DNA of 64,000 nt, from assembly GCF_003595175.1 (NCBI RefSeq), contig NZ_CP032419.1, positions 4,092,001 to 4,156,000 on the forward strand, in the 5' to 3' direction. A model generated the notes under the pieces. It made no database searches. It was not told the DNA's origin and worked only from the letters and a program-made list of their open reading frames with translations. Every line of letters begins with the position of its first letter. Positions within the stretch are counted from its first letter, which is position 1. Below, in pieces: positions 8,658 to 16,975 of the stretch. Made by a program: the position numbers and the translations under genes. Source of the DNA: Pseudomonas cavernae (GTDB lineage: Bacteria; Pseudomonadota; Gammaproteobacteria; Pseudomonadales; Pseudomonadaceae).

Positions 8658-9632
8658 TTACTCGAGCACACCGAACTCGCGGCTCAAGCGCCGGTACTCG
8701 GCGACCCGTTCGCGCACATAGGCCTGCAGTTCGGCGCCGGTGAGGGCGAAGGGCAACAGCTGACGCTCGTCGCGCAGGCGGGCGAACTGCGCGGAGGCGA
8801 GCAACTGCTCGAAGCGCTGCTGCCACCAGCGGTAGTCCTCGGCGCTGACCTGGCCGCCGAGGTACAGGCCGCGCACCACCGGGCGGACGATGTCATAGCC
8901 CTGCTCGCGCGCGGTGGGAATCGCCGCCATCGCCGGCTCGGCCAGGCGCTGCTCGGCGAACACCGCGAGCAGGCGCATCTCGCCGCGCTGCACCCTCGGC
9001 ATGGAATCGGCGATATCGGTGCTGGCGACCTGCACGTAGCCACCCTGCAGCGCGGTGGCGATCGCCCCGCCGCCTTCCAGCGCCACGTAGTGCAGGCGCC
9101 GCGGCTCGATGCCGGCGGCCCTGGCCAGCAGCGCGATCTGCATCCAGTCGTTGCTGCCGAGGGTGCCGCTGATGCCGAACACCAGTTGCTCGGGGTTGCG
9201 CTTGAGTGCCACCAGCAGTTCGCCGAGGTCGCGGTAGGGCGAATCGCTGCGCACGGCGATGGCGCCGTAGCTGGTGCCGATGGCCGCCAGCCACTGCACC
9301 GCGTGCTCGTCGAAACGACCGAACTTGCCCTGCGCCAGGTTGAGCAGCGAGCCGCTGGACCAGGCCGTCAGCGTGCCGGCCTCGGCGGCGCGGCTGCCGG
9401 CCATGGCGTTGTAGGCCAGCGCGCCGACGCCGCCGGGCAGATAGCGGATGTGCATCGGCGCCGGCAGCAGGCCGGCCTGCTCCAGGGCACTGCGGGTCAG
9501 CTGGCAAGTCAGGTCGAAACCGCCGCCCGGCGCCGCCGGGGCGATGCACTCGAACTGCTGCGGCGCGGCCGCTGCCGGGCCGGTGAGCAGGCAGAGTCCG
9601 GCGAGCAGCAGGCGGAAAAAGATCAGGTGCAT
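8658..9632 (-). CDS. tctC: Tripartite tricarboxylate transporter substrate-binding protein (TctC/Bug family)
   Basis: A 324-residue periplasmic protein. A Sec signal peptide ends near PAAAAPQQ, and the mature protein begins with the Bug-family pattern FECIAPAAPGGGFD. Other family features are YLPGGVGALAYN, the FGISGTLGSNDWMQ region and GYDIVRPVVRGLY. TctC proteins bind citrate, isocitrate or aconitate and deliver them to the TctA/TctB membrane complex. The start at 9632 has GGAG upstream. The OpdH-like porin lies upstream on the same strand. The tctB and tctA genes that normally follow are absent; a TerC gene on the opposite strand takes their place. Confidence 0.9.
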   Translation of the reverse strand: MHLIFFRLLLAGLCLLTGPAAAAPQQFECIAPAAPGGGFDLTCQLTRSALEQAGLLPAPMHIRYLPGGVGALAYNAMAGSRAAEAGTLTAWSSGSLLNLAQGKFGRFDEHAVQWLAAIGTSYGAIAVRSDSPYRDLGELLVALKRNPEQLVFGISGTLGSNDWMQIALLARAAGIEPRRLHYVALEGGGAIATALQGGYVQVASTDIADSMPRVQRGEMRLLAVFAEQRLAEPAMAAIPTAREQGYDIVRPVVRGLYLGGQVSAEDYRWWQQRFEQLLASAQFARLRDERQLLPFALTGAELQAYVRERVAEYRRLSREFGVLE

Positions 9633-9713
9633 CGGGTTCTCCGGTCGATAGGACAGGCCTGCAGGCGAGTCTAGCGCGGCAGGGCGTTGGGCTGCCCGCG
9701 CATCGGCCTTCCT

Positions 9714-9800
9714 CGTAGGGTGGAAAACCGCGCAGCGTTTTCCACGGGATAGCCATCCCCCCAAAAAGCGGTGGATGAAAAAAGCATCATCCACCCTACG
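9714..9800. repeat. Paired-hairpin repeat, GTGGAAAAC...TTTTCCAC type
   Basis: It begins CGTAGGGTGGAAAACCGCG and ends CATCCACCCTACG, with the left arm forming its own hairpin around GCGCAGCG. A close copy is at 10033-10103 and a related one at 27257. Confidence 0.8.
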
Positions 9801-9813
9801 ACTAACGCGCGAT

Positions 9814-9917
9814 GGTACCCACGCTCCCGCGTGGGCACCAATCCAGGGACGCTCCGCGTTCCGTGGCCTGGACGCAGGAGCGTCCACGGCGGCGTTCCCA
9901 CGCAGAGCGTGGGAACG
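9814..9917. repeat. Composite palindromic repeat, CCCACGC...GCGTGGG type
   Basis: It carries ACCCACGC / GCGTGGG and CGTTCCCACGC / GCGTGGGAACG palindromes at its two ends and the inverted pair GGACGCTCC / GGAGCGTCC in the middle. No other full copy is seen in the window. Confidence 0.65.
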
Positions 9918-9957
9918 ATCAACGCGCGCAGGGATTTGGCGGGGCAGCGGACTGGCT

Positions 9958-9996
9958 CCCCTCGCCCATTTATGGGAGAGGGGCTGGGGGAGAGGG
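9958..9996. repeat. CT-rich hairpin repeat (family F)
   Basis: CCCCTCGCCCATTTATGGGAGAGGGG forms the hairpin and is followed by CTGGGGGAGAGGG. Confidence 0.65.
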
Positions 9997-10032
9997 CAAT
10001 AGGCGGAGGCGTAACCTGAACGCTTCGCCAGT

Positions 10033-10103
10033 CGTAGGGTGGAAAACCACGCAGCGTTTTCCACCAAAAGTCGGTGGATGAAAAAAGCGTCATCCACCCT
10101 ACG
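10033..10103. repeat. Paired-hairpin repeat, GTGGAAAAC...TTTTCCAC type
   Basis: A near-copy of the element at 9714 in the same orientation, with the same CGTAGGGTGG and CCACCCTACG ends but a shorter spacer. Confidence 0.8.
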
Positions 10104-10157
10104 ACCAGCCCTCCCCCTACAAGAGGGATGCCGCCTTCCCCGGCGCCTTCGTGGCGA

Positions 10158-11417
10158 CTACAGCGCCAGGCTGTAACCGACGATCACCCGCGTCTCGTCG
10201 GCGTCGCGGGCGAAGTCGCTGCGGAAGGTGGCGTTGCGCAGCCGCACGAAGAGGTTCTTCAGCGGCCCGCTCTGCACCACGTACTTCACCTCGCTGTTGC
10301 GCTCCCACTCGCCGCCGCGCGCGCTGCTGCCGCTGATGCGCGCATCGTCGCCCTGCACATAGCGGCTCATGAACGTCAGCCCGGGCAGGCCCACGGCCTT
10401 GAAGTCGTAGTCGTAGCGCGCCTGCCAGGAACGCTCGTCGGCGTTGGCGAAGTCGTTGATCTGCACGAAGTTGACCAGGTAGGGGTCGCTGCCGTCGACG
10501 TAGGCGAAGCCGCTATCGCCGCTCATCTTCTGCGCCGCCAGGCTCAGCTTGTGGCCGCCCAGGGTGTAGCTGAGCAGGCCGTTGAGGGCGCGGTTGTCGA
10601 CCTCGCCGCCGAGCGCCGCGCCGTCCTCGTCGCTGAGCGACAGACGCAGGTCGGCGCCGAACACGCCGGGGCCGAGCGGCTGGCTAATGAGCAGGCCGAG
10701 GAACTGCTGGCGGTACACCTCGTCCAGCCGGGCGAAGTGGTAGCGCGCGGTGAGCCCTTCGGCGAACTGGTAATCGCCGCCGGCGAAGTCGAAGTGCTCG
10801 CCGGCGGCGGCGCTGGCGAAGCGGCCGTTCTTGTTGTTCAGGGCGATGTCTTCGCGGTTGCTGGAGTCGCGATCGGTGAACTGGTTCAGGCGACCGCCGC
10901 TGAACTGCAGGCCGGCCAGCTCGGCCGAGTCGAGCTGGGTGCCGAAGAAGGTCTGCGGCAGGATGCGCCCGTCGTTGGGCTGCAGGGTCGGCAGGTCGGG
11001 GATCAGCGTGCCATAGCGCAACAGGCTCTGCGACAGGCGCAGCTTGGCGGTCAGGCCGAGCTTGGAATATTCGTCCGCCGCGCGGCCGTCGTCATGGGTC
11101 GGCAACAGGCCGCTGCCGGTGCGGTCGGGGCTGGAGTCGAGCTTGAGGCCGAGTTGGCCGAGGGCATCCAGGCCGACGCCGACGCTGCCCTCGGTGAAAC
11201 CCGACTGCAGGTCGAGGATCAGGCCCTGGGCCCACTCCTCGCGCCTGGACTGGCCGGTGCCCTCGCGGAAGTCGCGGTTGAAGTAGATGTTGCGCGCTTC
11301 CAGGCGCGCGCTGGCGTCGTCGACAAAGGCCGCCTGACTGAACGGGGCGAAGGCGGAAACACTGCAAGCGAGGCTGATACAGGCGCGCGCGGGGAGCTGC
11401 CGGGAGGCAGAAGACAT
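10158..11417 (-). CDS. opdH: OprD-family outer-membrane porin, OpdH-like
   Basis: A 419-residue beta-barrel porin of the OprD family with a signal peptide ending at SQAAF. Family features are ARNIYFNRDFR near the mature N-terminus, SRREEWAQGLILDLQSGFTEG and the LRYGTLIPDLPTLQPND region (loop 3 side), then strand-like segments up to the terminal VIVGYSLAL. OpdH is the tricarboxylate (cis-aconitate) porin of P. aeruginosa and lies next to tctC and the tctDE pair there; the same order here supports the assignment. The start at 11417 has GGAG upstream. Substrate specificity is inferred from neighbours, not from residues. Confidence 0.85.
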   Translation of the reverse strand: MSSASRQLPARACISLACSVSAFAPFSQAAFVDDASARLEARNIYFNRDFREGTGQSRREEWAQGLILDLQSGFTEGSVGVGLDALGQLGLKLDSSPDRTGSGLLPTHDDGRAADEYSKLGLTAKLRLSQSLLRYGTLIPDLPTLQPNDGRILPQTFFGTQLDSAELAGLQFSGGRLNQFTDRDSSNREDIALNNKNGRFASAAAGEHFDFAGGDYQFAEGLTARYHFARLDEVYRQQFLGLLISQPLGPGVFGADLRLSLSDEDGAALGGEVDNRALNGLLSYTLGGHKLSLAAQKMSGDSGFAYVDGSDPYLVNFVQINDFANADERSWQARYDYDFKAVGLPGLTFMSRYVQGDDARISGSSARGGEWERNSEVKYVVQSGPLKNLFVRLRNATFRSDFARDADETRVIVGYSLAL

Positions 11418-11621
11418 GGGGCGTTCTCCGATCTTGTTGTTATGGTGCGGGGCGCCACCCTGGGCGGCGGCCCATCGTCAGCGGTCGCACGGACCACCGC
11501 GGGCACGAGCCTAAGACCGCCAGCTTTCAGCCGGCTTTCAGCGTGAAAGAAACTCCGCCGGCGGCTCCGGCACCGCGGCGAGCCGTTACACTGCCTGGAA
11601 ACGGGTTGGGGAGGAGTCGCG

Positions 11622-12293
11622 ATGCGCATCCTGCTGGTCGAGGATCATCCGCCGCTGGCCGACAGCGTGGCCGCGGCACTCAAGAGCGGCGGCTGGACGG
11701 TGGACGTGCTGGGCGACGGGGTGGCCGCAGACCTGGCGCTGCAGAGCGAGGAGTATGCCCTGGCGATCCTCGACATCGGCCTGCCGCGGCTGGACGGCTT
11801 CGAGGTGCTGGCGCGCCTGCGCGGTCGCGGCCAGACCCTGCCGGTGCTGCTGCTGACCGCCCGTGGCGAGGTCAAGGACCGCGTGCACGGCCTCAACCTC
11901 GGCGCCGACGACTACCTGGCCAAGCCCTTCGAGCTGGCCGAGCTGGAGGCGCGGGTCAAGGCCCTGCTGCGGCGCAGCCTGCTCGGCGGCGAGCAGAAAC
12001 AGCAGTGCGGCGCGCTGGTCTACGACCTCGGCACGCGGCGCTTCAGCCTCGCCGGCGAATTCCTCAGCCTCACCGCGCGCGAGCAGGCGGTGCTGGAAGT
12101 GCTGATCGCCCGCCCCGGCCGGGTGCTGAGCAAGGAACAGCTGGCCGCCCAGGTGTTCGGCCTGGATCAGGACGCCAGCCCGGACGCCATCGAGATCTAC
12201 GTGCACCGCCTGCGCAAGAAGCTGGAAGGCAGCGAGGTCGCGATCGTCACCTTCCGCGGCCTCGGCTACCTGCTGGAAGCCCGCAATGCCTGA
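11622..12293 (+). CDS. tctD: Response regulator, OmpR/PhoB family (TctD-like)
   Basis: A 223-residue DNA-binding response regulator. The receiver domain starts MRILLVEDHPPLADS, the phospho-acceptor is Asp51 in LAILDIGLPR, and the conserved lysine is in DDYLAKPFE. The C-terminal winged helix ends HRLRKKLEG...TFRGLGYLLE. TctD/TctE regulates tricarboxylate uptake genes; here the gene is divergent from opdH with a 204-base gap that should contain the controlled promoters. It overlaps tctE by eight bases, so the pair is translationally coupled. Confidence 0.92.
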   Translation: MRILLVEDHPPLADSVAAALKSGGWTVDVLGDGVAADLALQSEEYALAILDIGLPRLDGFEVLARLRGRGQTLPVLLLTARGEVKDRVHGLNLGADDYLAKPFELAELEARVKALLRRSLLGGEQKQQCGALVYDLGTRRFSLAGEFLSLTAREQAVLEVLIARPGRVLSKEQLAAQVFGLDQDASPDAIEIYVHRLRKKLEGSEVAIVTFRGLGYLLEARNA

Positions 12294-13707
12294 GCCGGAT
12301 GAAACGCTCGCGGCGCCGCCTACGCGGGCTGGCAGCCTGCGCGGCGGCCTGCTGCGGCGTCTGGCCCTGCTGCTGGTGCTGCTGGTCCTGGCCAGCGGCC
12401 TGAGCGCCTACTGGAACGGCCGCAGCGCCGCCGACACCGCCTACGACCGCACCCTGCTGGCCACCGCGCGGGCGATCGCCGCCGGCCTGCAGGTGCGCGC
12501 CGGCAAGCTGCAGGCCGAGGTGCCCTACGCGGCGCTCGACACCTTCGCCTTCGACAGCGCCGGGCGTCTCTACTACCAGGTCAGCGACCCGCAGCAGCAC
12601 TGGGTGTCCGGCTACGAGAACCTGCCGGCGCCGCCCGCCAAGACCCCGCTGACCCGCGACTACCCGGCGCTGGCGCGCTTCTACGATGCTGACTACCAGG
12701 GCCAGAAGGTGCGCGTGGTCAGCCTGCTGCAACCGATCAGCGAGCCACAGCTCAATGGCATGGCCGAGGTGCGCGTGGCCGAGACCGCCCAGGCGCGCGA
12801 GCGCATGGCCCGCGAACTGGCGCTGGATACCCTGTGGCGCCTCGGTGCGCTCGGTGGCGCCGCGCTGCTGCTGGTGTGGCTGGCGGTGAGCGCCGCACTG
12901 CGGCCGCTGCAGCACCTGCGCCGGGCGGTCGAGGCGCGCCAGCCGGACGACCTGCGGCCGCTGCCGGCGGTCGCGGTGCAGCGCGAACTGCAGCCGCTGG
13001 TGGCGGCGCTCAACCATTTCACCGAACGCCTGCGCGAGCAATTCGAGCGCCAGGCGCGCTTCATCGCCGATGCCGCCCATGAACTGCGCACGCCGCTGGC
13101 GGCGCTCAAGGCGCGCCTCGAGCTGGGCCTGCGCGGCAGCGAACCGCAAGCCTGGCGCAGCACCCTGGAGGAAGCCGGCCGGCACACCGAACGCCTGACC
13201 CAGCTGGCCAATCAGCTGCTGTCGCTGGCACGCATCGAACACGGCGCCCGTGCCATCGCCGAAGGCGGCGCCGCGCGTCTCGACCTCAGCCAGCTGGCCC
13301 GTGAGCTGGGCCTGGCGCTGGCGCCGCTGGCCCATCAGCGCGGCGTCGCCCTGGCCCTGGAAGCCGAGCGGCCGGTGTGGATCCACGGCGAGCCGACGCT
13401 GCTCAACGAACTGCTCAGCAACCTGCTGGACAACGCCCTGGCGCACACCCCGGCGGGCGGCAACGTGGTACTGCGGGTGTTGCCGCCGGCGCGCCTGGAA
13501 GTGGAAGACGACGGTCCGGGGATTCCGCCGGAGGAACGCGACAAGGTGTTCCAGCGTTTCTACCGGCGCCAGCCGCAGAGCGGCGGGGCGGGCCTCGGCC
13601 TGGCCATAGTCGGCGAGATCTGCCGCGCCCACCAGGCCAGCATCAGCCTGGATCAGGGCGCGGCGGGCGGGCTACTGATCCGCATCGAGTTCCCGCCGCT
13701 GTTGTAG
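12286..13707 (+). CDS. tctE: Sensor histidine kinase (TctE-like)
   Basis: A 473-residue membrane sensor kinase. A transmembrane helix spans about residues 25-45, a periplasmic 2CSK-type sensor domain follows, and a second helix lies near residues 185-205. The phospho-acceptor is His265 in IADAAHELRTPL. The N box NLLDNALAHTP, the G1 box DDGPGIP and the F box VFQRFYR are all intact, followed by GAGLGLAIVGEI. It pairs with the upstream TctD-like regulator. The TAG stop codon (13705-13707) is formed by the first bases of the repeat at 13704. Confidence 0.92.
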   Translation: MPEPDETLAAPPTRAGSLRGGLLRRLALLLVLLVLASGLSAYWNGRSAADTAYDRTLLATARAIAAGLQVRAGKLQAEVPYAALDTFAFDSAGRLYYQVSDPQQHWVSGYENLPAPPAKTPLTRDYPALARFYDADYQGQKVRVVSLLQPISEPQLNGMAEVRVAETAQARERMARELALDTLWRLGALGGAALLLVWLAVSAALRPLQHLRRAVEARQPDDLRPLPAVAVQRELQPLVAALNHFTERLREQFERQARFIADAAHELRTPLAALKARLELGLRGSEPQAWRSTLEEAGRHTERLTQLANQLLSLARIEHGARAIAEGGAARLDLSQLARELGLALAPLAHQRGVALALEAERPVWIHGEPTLLNELLSNLLDNALAHTPAGGNVVLRVLPPARLEVEDDGPGIPPEERDKVFQRFYRRQPQSGGAGLGLAIVGEICRAHQASISLDQGAAGGLLIRIEFPPLL

Positions 13708-13790
13708 GTTGGCGTTGAGCGCAGCGATAGCCAACGCGCGGCGGGTCGGGCGGCAGATGATGGGTATCGCTGCGCTCAACCCATCCTACG
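13704..13790. repeat. Paired-hairpin repeat with unlike arms
   Basis: The left arm starts GTAGGTTGGCGTTGAGCGCAG and the right arm ends CTGCGCTCAACCCATCCTACG. The left arm resembles the element at 2929, and the right arm the GATACCC type at 27347 and 46948. It supplies the tctE stop codon. Confidence 0.75.
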
Positions 13791-13801
13791 TCTACCGCTC
13801 C

Positions 13802-13822
13802 GTAGCCCGGATGCAATCCGGG
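13802..13822. repeat. Half element of the TAGCCCGGATGCAATCCGGG family
   Basis: One hairpin arm only; complete pairs of this family are at 22600 and 46880. Confidence 0.6.
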
Positions 13823-13847
13823 AAACCGGCAGCTCCGCTCCCGAATC

Positions 13848-14411
13848 TCAGCGGCGTACCGGGCGCTTCTGCAATTTGCGCTGCAGGGTGCGCCGGTGCA
13901 TGCCCAGGGCGCGGGCGGTGGCGGAGATGTTGCCGTCGTGCTCGGCGAGCACGCGCTGGATGTGCTCCCACTGCAGGCGATCGACCGACATGGGGTTTTC
14001 CGGCACCAGGCTGTCGAGGTCGGCGTGTTCGGAGACCAGGGCGGTGAGCACGTCGTCGGCGTCGGCCGGCTTGCACAGGTAGTTGGCCGCGCCGCGCTTG
14101 ATCGCCTCCACCGCGGTGGCGATGCTCGAATAGCCGGTGAGGATCACCACGCGCATCTCGGCGTCCAGTGCCAGCAGTTGCGGCAGCAGCACTAGGCCGG
14201 AGTCGCCTTCCATCTTCAGGTCGAGCACCGCGTAGTCGGGCAGGTCGGCCTTGGCCACGGCCAGCCCCTCTTCGGCCGAATTGGCGACGCTGACGCGCAG
14301 GCCGCGGCTGGTCATGGCCCGCGCCATGACGCGGGTGAAGGTGGCGTCATCGTCGACCAGCAGCAGATGCGGCTGCTCTTCGCCCTCGGGCAGATTGCTC
14401 TCGTCGCTCAT
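13848..14411 (-). CDS. roxR: Redox response regulator RoxR (RegA/PrrA family)
   Basis: A 187-residue response regulator of the ActR/RegA/PrrA type. The receiver begins HLLLVDDDATFTRVMARAM, the phospho-acceptor is Asp64 in AVLDLKMEGDSGL, and the Fis-like helix-turn-helix at the C-terminus reads DGNISATARALGMHRRTLQRKL. The family controls respiratory oxidases and responds with RoxS to respiratory state and cyanide. The ATG at 14411 is used; the open frame extends upstream but MSDESNLPEGE is the family-like start. It lies 10 bases after roxS in the same operon. Confidence 0.94.
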   Translation of the reverse strand: MSDESNLPEGEEQPHLLLVDDDATFTRVMARAMTSRGLRVSVANSAEEGLAVAKADLPDYAVLDLKMEGDSGLVLLPQLLALDAEMRVVILTGYSSIATAVEAIKRGAANYLCKPADADDVLTALVSEHADLDSLVPENPMSVDRLQWEHIQRVLAEHDGNISATARALGMHRRTLQRKLQKRPVRR

Positions 14412-14421
14412 GCAGGTGTCC

Positions 14422-15669
14422 TCAAGGCAAACGGGGCAGGCGCAGCTCGGTGAGCGTGCCGCCCTCTTCATGGTTATACAACTTCACCGAACCGCCGGCA
14501 CGGGTCACGCTGGCCTGACTGAGGAACAGGCCGAGACCGAAGCCCTTGCCGCCCTTGGTGGTGATAAACGGCTTGCCGATCTGCTCGGCAATCGCCAGCG
14601 GCACCCCGACGCCATGGTCGCGGATGCTCAGCACCAGCGTCTCGGCATCCCAGTCGAGGCGGATGTCGAGCTTATCCGGGCAGGCATCGGCGGCGTTGTT
14701 GAGCAGGTTGAGCAGCGACTGGGTCAGATCGGCCGGCGGCTGCAGGCGCGGCACCGTGCCCTGGCCGAGGCACTGGTAGCGGTAGGTGGCTTCCGGGCGC
14801 ATCAGGTGCCAACGGTTCAGCGTGCTCTCCAGCCACTGCACCACGGGCTGCTCGACCACCGCCTGGCGGCGGTCGGCCTCGGCGGCGCGCACCAGATGCT
14901 GCAGGCTGTCCTTACACAGGCGCACCTGCTCCTGCAGCACACCGAGGTCTTCCTGCAGCAGCGGGTCGGCGTGTTCACGGCGCAGCTCCTTGATCAGCAC
15001 GCTCATGGTCGCCAGCGGCGTGCCCAACTCGTGGGCGGCGCCGGCGGCCTGGGTGGCGACGGCAAGCAGCTGCTGGTCGCGCAGGTCTTCCTCGCGGCGC
15101 TGCGCGCGCACCTGCTCCTGGCGGCGCAGCTCCTCGGCCATCTTCGCGGCGAAGAAGGTGATCAGCGCCGCGGCCATGGCGAAGCTCAGCCACATGCCAT
15201 AGATCAGCAGCTTCTCGCGCTCGATCAGCTGCATCTCCAGCGGGTGGTAGAACACCAGCAGCAGGGTGTAGCTGGCCAGGGCCAGGCCGGAAAGCAGCAC
15301 CGAGTAGAACCACGGCAGGGTCGCCGCGGCAATGGTCAGCGGCACCAGGTAATAGGAGACGAAGGGGTTGGTCGAGCCGCCCGAGTAGTACAGCAGCACG
15401 CTGTGGATGATCAGGTCGCAGGCCAGCTGCACCGCGTATTCCAGCTCGGTGACCGGCCATGGCCCGCGCAGCCGTAGAGCGGTCAACCCGCAGAGCACCG
15501 CCGAGACGCCGAGGGTGACGCTCAATGCCAGCCACGGCAGGTCGAGGAAACCGGAGCGGTAGGCGAAACCCACCGAGCCGGCCTGGGCGGCCAGCACCAG
15601 AATGCGGATCAGGGTCAGGCGCCAGAGGTTCTGGTGGCTGGCGGACAGCAGTTGCGCGGGTTCGAGCAT
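14422..15669 (-). CDS. roxS: Redox sensor histidine kinase RoxS (RegB/PrrB family)
   Basis: A 415-residue membrane kinase with about six N-terminal transmembrane helices. The quinone-sensing heptapeptide GGSTNPF of the RegB family is at residues 98-104. The H box has His213 in AGAAHELGTPLAT, and the ATPase part shows NLLNNAADACP, RDHGVGVP and KGFGLGLFLS. The kinase senses the quinone pool or respiratory flux and phosphorylates RoxR. The start at 15669 has GGAG upstream. A perfect hairpin lies in the leader at 15721. Confidence 0.94.
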   Translation of the reverse strand: MLEPAQLLSASHQNLWRLTLIRILVLAAQAGSVGFAYRSGFLDLPWLALSVTLGVSAVLCGLTALRLRGPWPVTELEYAVQLACDLIIHSVLLYYSGGSTNPFVSYYLVPLTIAAATLPWFYSVLLSGLALASYTLLLVFYHPLEMQLIEREKLLIYGMWLSFAMAAALITFFAAKMAEELRRQEQVRAQRREEDLRDQQLLAVATQAAGAAHELGTPLATMSVLIKELRREHADPLLQEDLGVLQEQVRLCKDSLQHLVRAAEADRRQAVVEQPVVQWLESTLNRWHLMRPEATYRYQCLGQGTVPRLQPPADLTQSLLNLLNNAADACPDKLDIRLDWDAETLVLSIRDHGVGVPLAIAEQIGKPFITTKGGKGFGLGLFLSQASVTRAGGSVKLYNHEEGGTLTELRLPRLP

Positions 15670-15720
15670 AGGGTCTCCGAGTCTCGAACGAGTATACCCA
15701 AGCCCCCGGAGCTGCCGCCC

Positions 15721-15743
15721 GTCTGCGGCAAAGCGCCGCAGAC
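15721..15743 (-). promoter_or_regulatory. Perfect hairpin in the roxS leader
   Basis: A nine-base perfect stem GTCTGCGGC / GCCGCAGAC with a 5-base loop lies about 50 bases upstream of the roxS start. It could be an operator, an mRNA structure or a chance palindrome; no known motif is recognised. Confidence 0.35.
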
Positions 15744-15758
15744 GATTGGGCCAAACAG

Positions 15759-15797
15759 CCCCTCTCCCTAACCCTCTCCCGTAAACGGGAGAGGGGG
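15759..15797. repeat. CT-rich hairpin repeat (family F)
   Basis: CCCTCTCCCTAACCCTCTCCC is followed by GTAAACGGGAGAGGGGG, giving a strong CCCTCTCCCGT / ACGGGAGAGGG hairpin. Confidence 0.65.
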
Positions 15798-15897
15798 CTG
15801 GTAAGGAGGTGACTGCGAGCAACCCGACCATATAGGCCCATGCGCCGCTCGGGCTGTCCTATCGATACCCCCCTGAACCACTCGCCCCCTCGACTAT

Positions 15898-15969
15898 TGA
15901 TGGGAGACGACTGCATGGATGCAGTAGATAGGGCGACGCAGGAAGCCAAAGCCGAGGGACCGGGGGAGC
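15898..15969 (-). repeat. 72-bp dispersed repeat, copy 2
   Basis: Reverse complement of the sequence at 4235-4306 with about six mismatches in 72 bases. Both copies lie in non-coding DNA. Confidence 0.7.
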
Positions 15970-16090
15970 GGGCAAGCCGGCAGCACCACGCCAGCCCTGC
16001 GAAAAAACCCAAAAGAATTGAACCCGCGTTAACCCGGACAGTCCCAACGCCCCGTCTAAGCTCGGGTAGTCCCAATTACAGGAGTTCGTT

Positions 16091-16804
16091 ATGCCCACTC
16101 TCACCCGCCTGACCGCCGCCCTGGCGCTCTGCGCCGCCACCCTCGCCAGCCTGCCGCTGCACGCCGAAGAGCTGCGCTACAACCAGATCGCCCTGCGTGC
16201 CGAGGTCAGCCAGGACGTCGCCCACGACCTGATGCACGTCACCCTCTACAGCGAGGCGCAGGACAGCGATCCGGGCAAGCTCGCGGCGACCGTCACCGCC
16301 AACCTCAACCGCGCCGTGGAGCGGGCCCGCAAGGAGCAGAAGGTCAGCGTCAGCCTCGGCAGCCGCAACAGCTACCCGATCTACGACAAGGACGGGCAGA
16401 AGATCACCGGCTGGCGCGAACGCGCCGAGCTGCGCCTGGAAAGCGCCGACTTCGCCGCGCTGTCGCAGCTCACCGGCGAACTGCTCGGCGAGCTGAAGAT
16501 GGCCAGCATGGACTTCGCCATTTCCAAACCGAGCCGCAAGAAGAGCGAGGACGCCTTGCTCAAGCAGGCCGTGACTGCCTTCCAGGAACGCGCCCAGCTG
16601 GCCACCGCGGCGCTCGGCGGCAAGGGCTACAAGCTGGTCAGCCTCAACCTCAACAGCGCCGGCTTCCGCCCGTTGATGGTGCAGCGCATGGATGCGGCGC
16701 CGGCGGCCATGTCGATGGGCAAGATGGAGGCCCAGCAGATCGAGGCCGGCACCAGCGAGGTGACGGTCAACGCCGATGGTGTCATCGAGGTGCAGATGCC
16801 CTGA
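16091..16804 (+). CDS. SIMPL-domain (DUF541) periplasmic protein
   Basis: A 237-residue exported protein with a signal peptide ending at PLHAEEL and a single SIMPL/DUF541 domain. Visible family pattern includes YNQIALRAEVSQDV, the central LGSRNSYPIYDKDGQKITGWR and a C-terminal SEVTVNADGVIEVQ strand. SIMPL proteins are periplasmic or surface proteins of poorly known function; E. coli YggE is linked to oxidative stress. GGAG lies eight bases upstream of the ATG. The gene stands between roxS and the dipeptide transporter genes and is probably a single transcription unit. Confidence 0.88.
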   Translation: MPTLTRLTAALALCAATLASLPLHAEELRYNQIALRAEVSQDVAHDLMHVTLYSEAQDSDPGKLAATVTANLNRAVERARKEQKVSVSLGSRNSYPIYDKDGQKITGWRERAELRLESADFAALSQLTGELLGELKMASMDFAISKPSRKKSEDALLKQAVTAFQERAQLATAALGGKGYKLVSLNLNSAGFRPLMVQRMDAAPAAMSMGKMEAQQIEAGTSEVTVNADGVIEVQMP

Positions 16805-16975
16805 GCGAATCCGGGCGCCGCCACGGCTGGCGGCGCCCCGGTCGGCAGCGTTGCCGCACGGCGACAGTCATTTACAGCTTCTACACTCATTCCCTACAGC
16901 GCCTGCAGGCGGCATAGCCCTGCATGGCTTCTCGCAAGACCGCCCTCAAGCTCACCGCCACAAGATGAGGTGAAC

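Larger units (their letters stand above)
9633..10157. other. Repeat-filled gap of 525 bases between tctC and opdH
   Basis: No gene is seen. The gap holds four repeat elements of three families (9714, 9814, 9958 and 10033), listed separately, and otherwise only the tctC leader. Confidence 0.7.
15670..16090. other. Divergent intergenic region of 421 bases (roxS / SIMPL gene)
   Basis: It holds a hairpin (15721), a family F repeat (15759) and the second copy of the 72-bp repeat (15898). The last 120 bases carry the leader of the SIMPL-domain gene. No gene is seen. Confidence 0.6.

Noticed and set aside
9714-10103. Closely spaced repeats as a CRISPR array
   Set aside because: The repeats are palindromic pairs of different families with no regular spacing, no unique spacers of equal size, and no cas genes.
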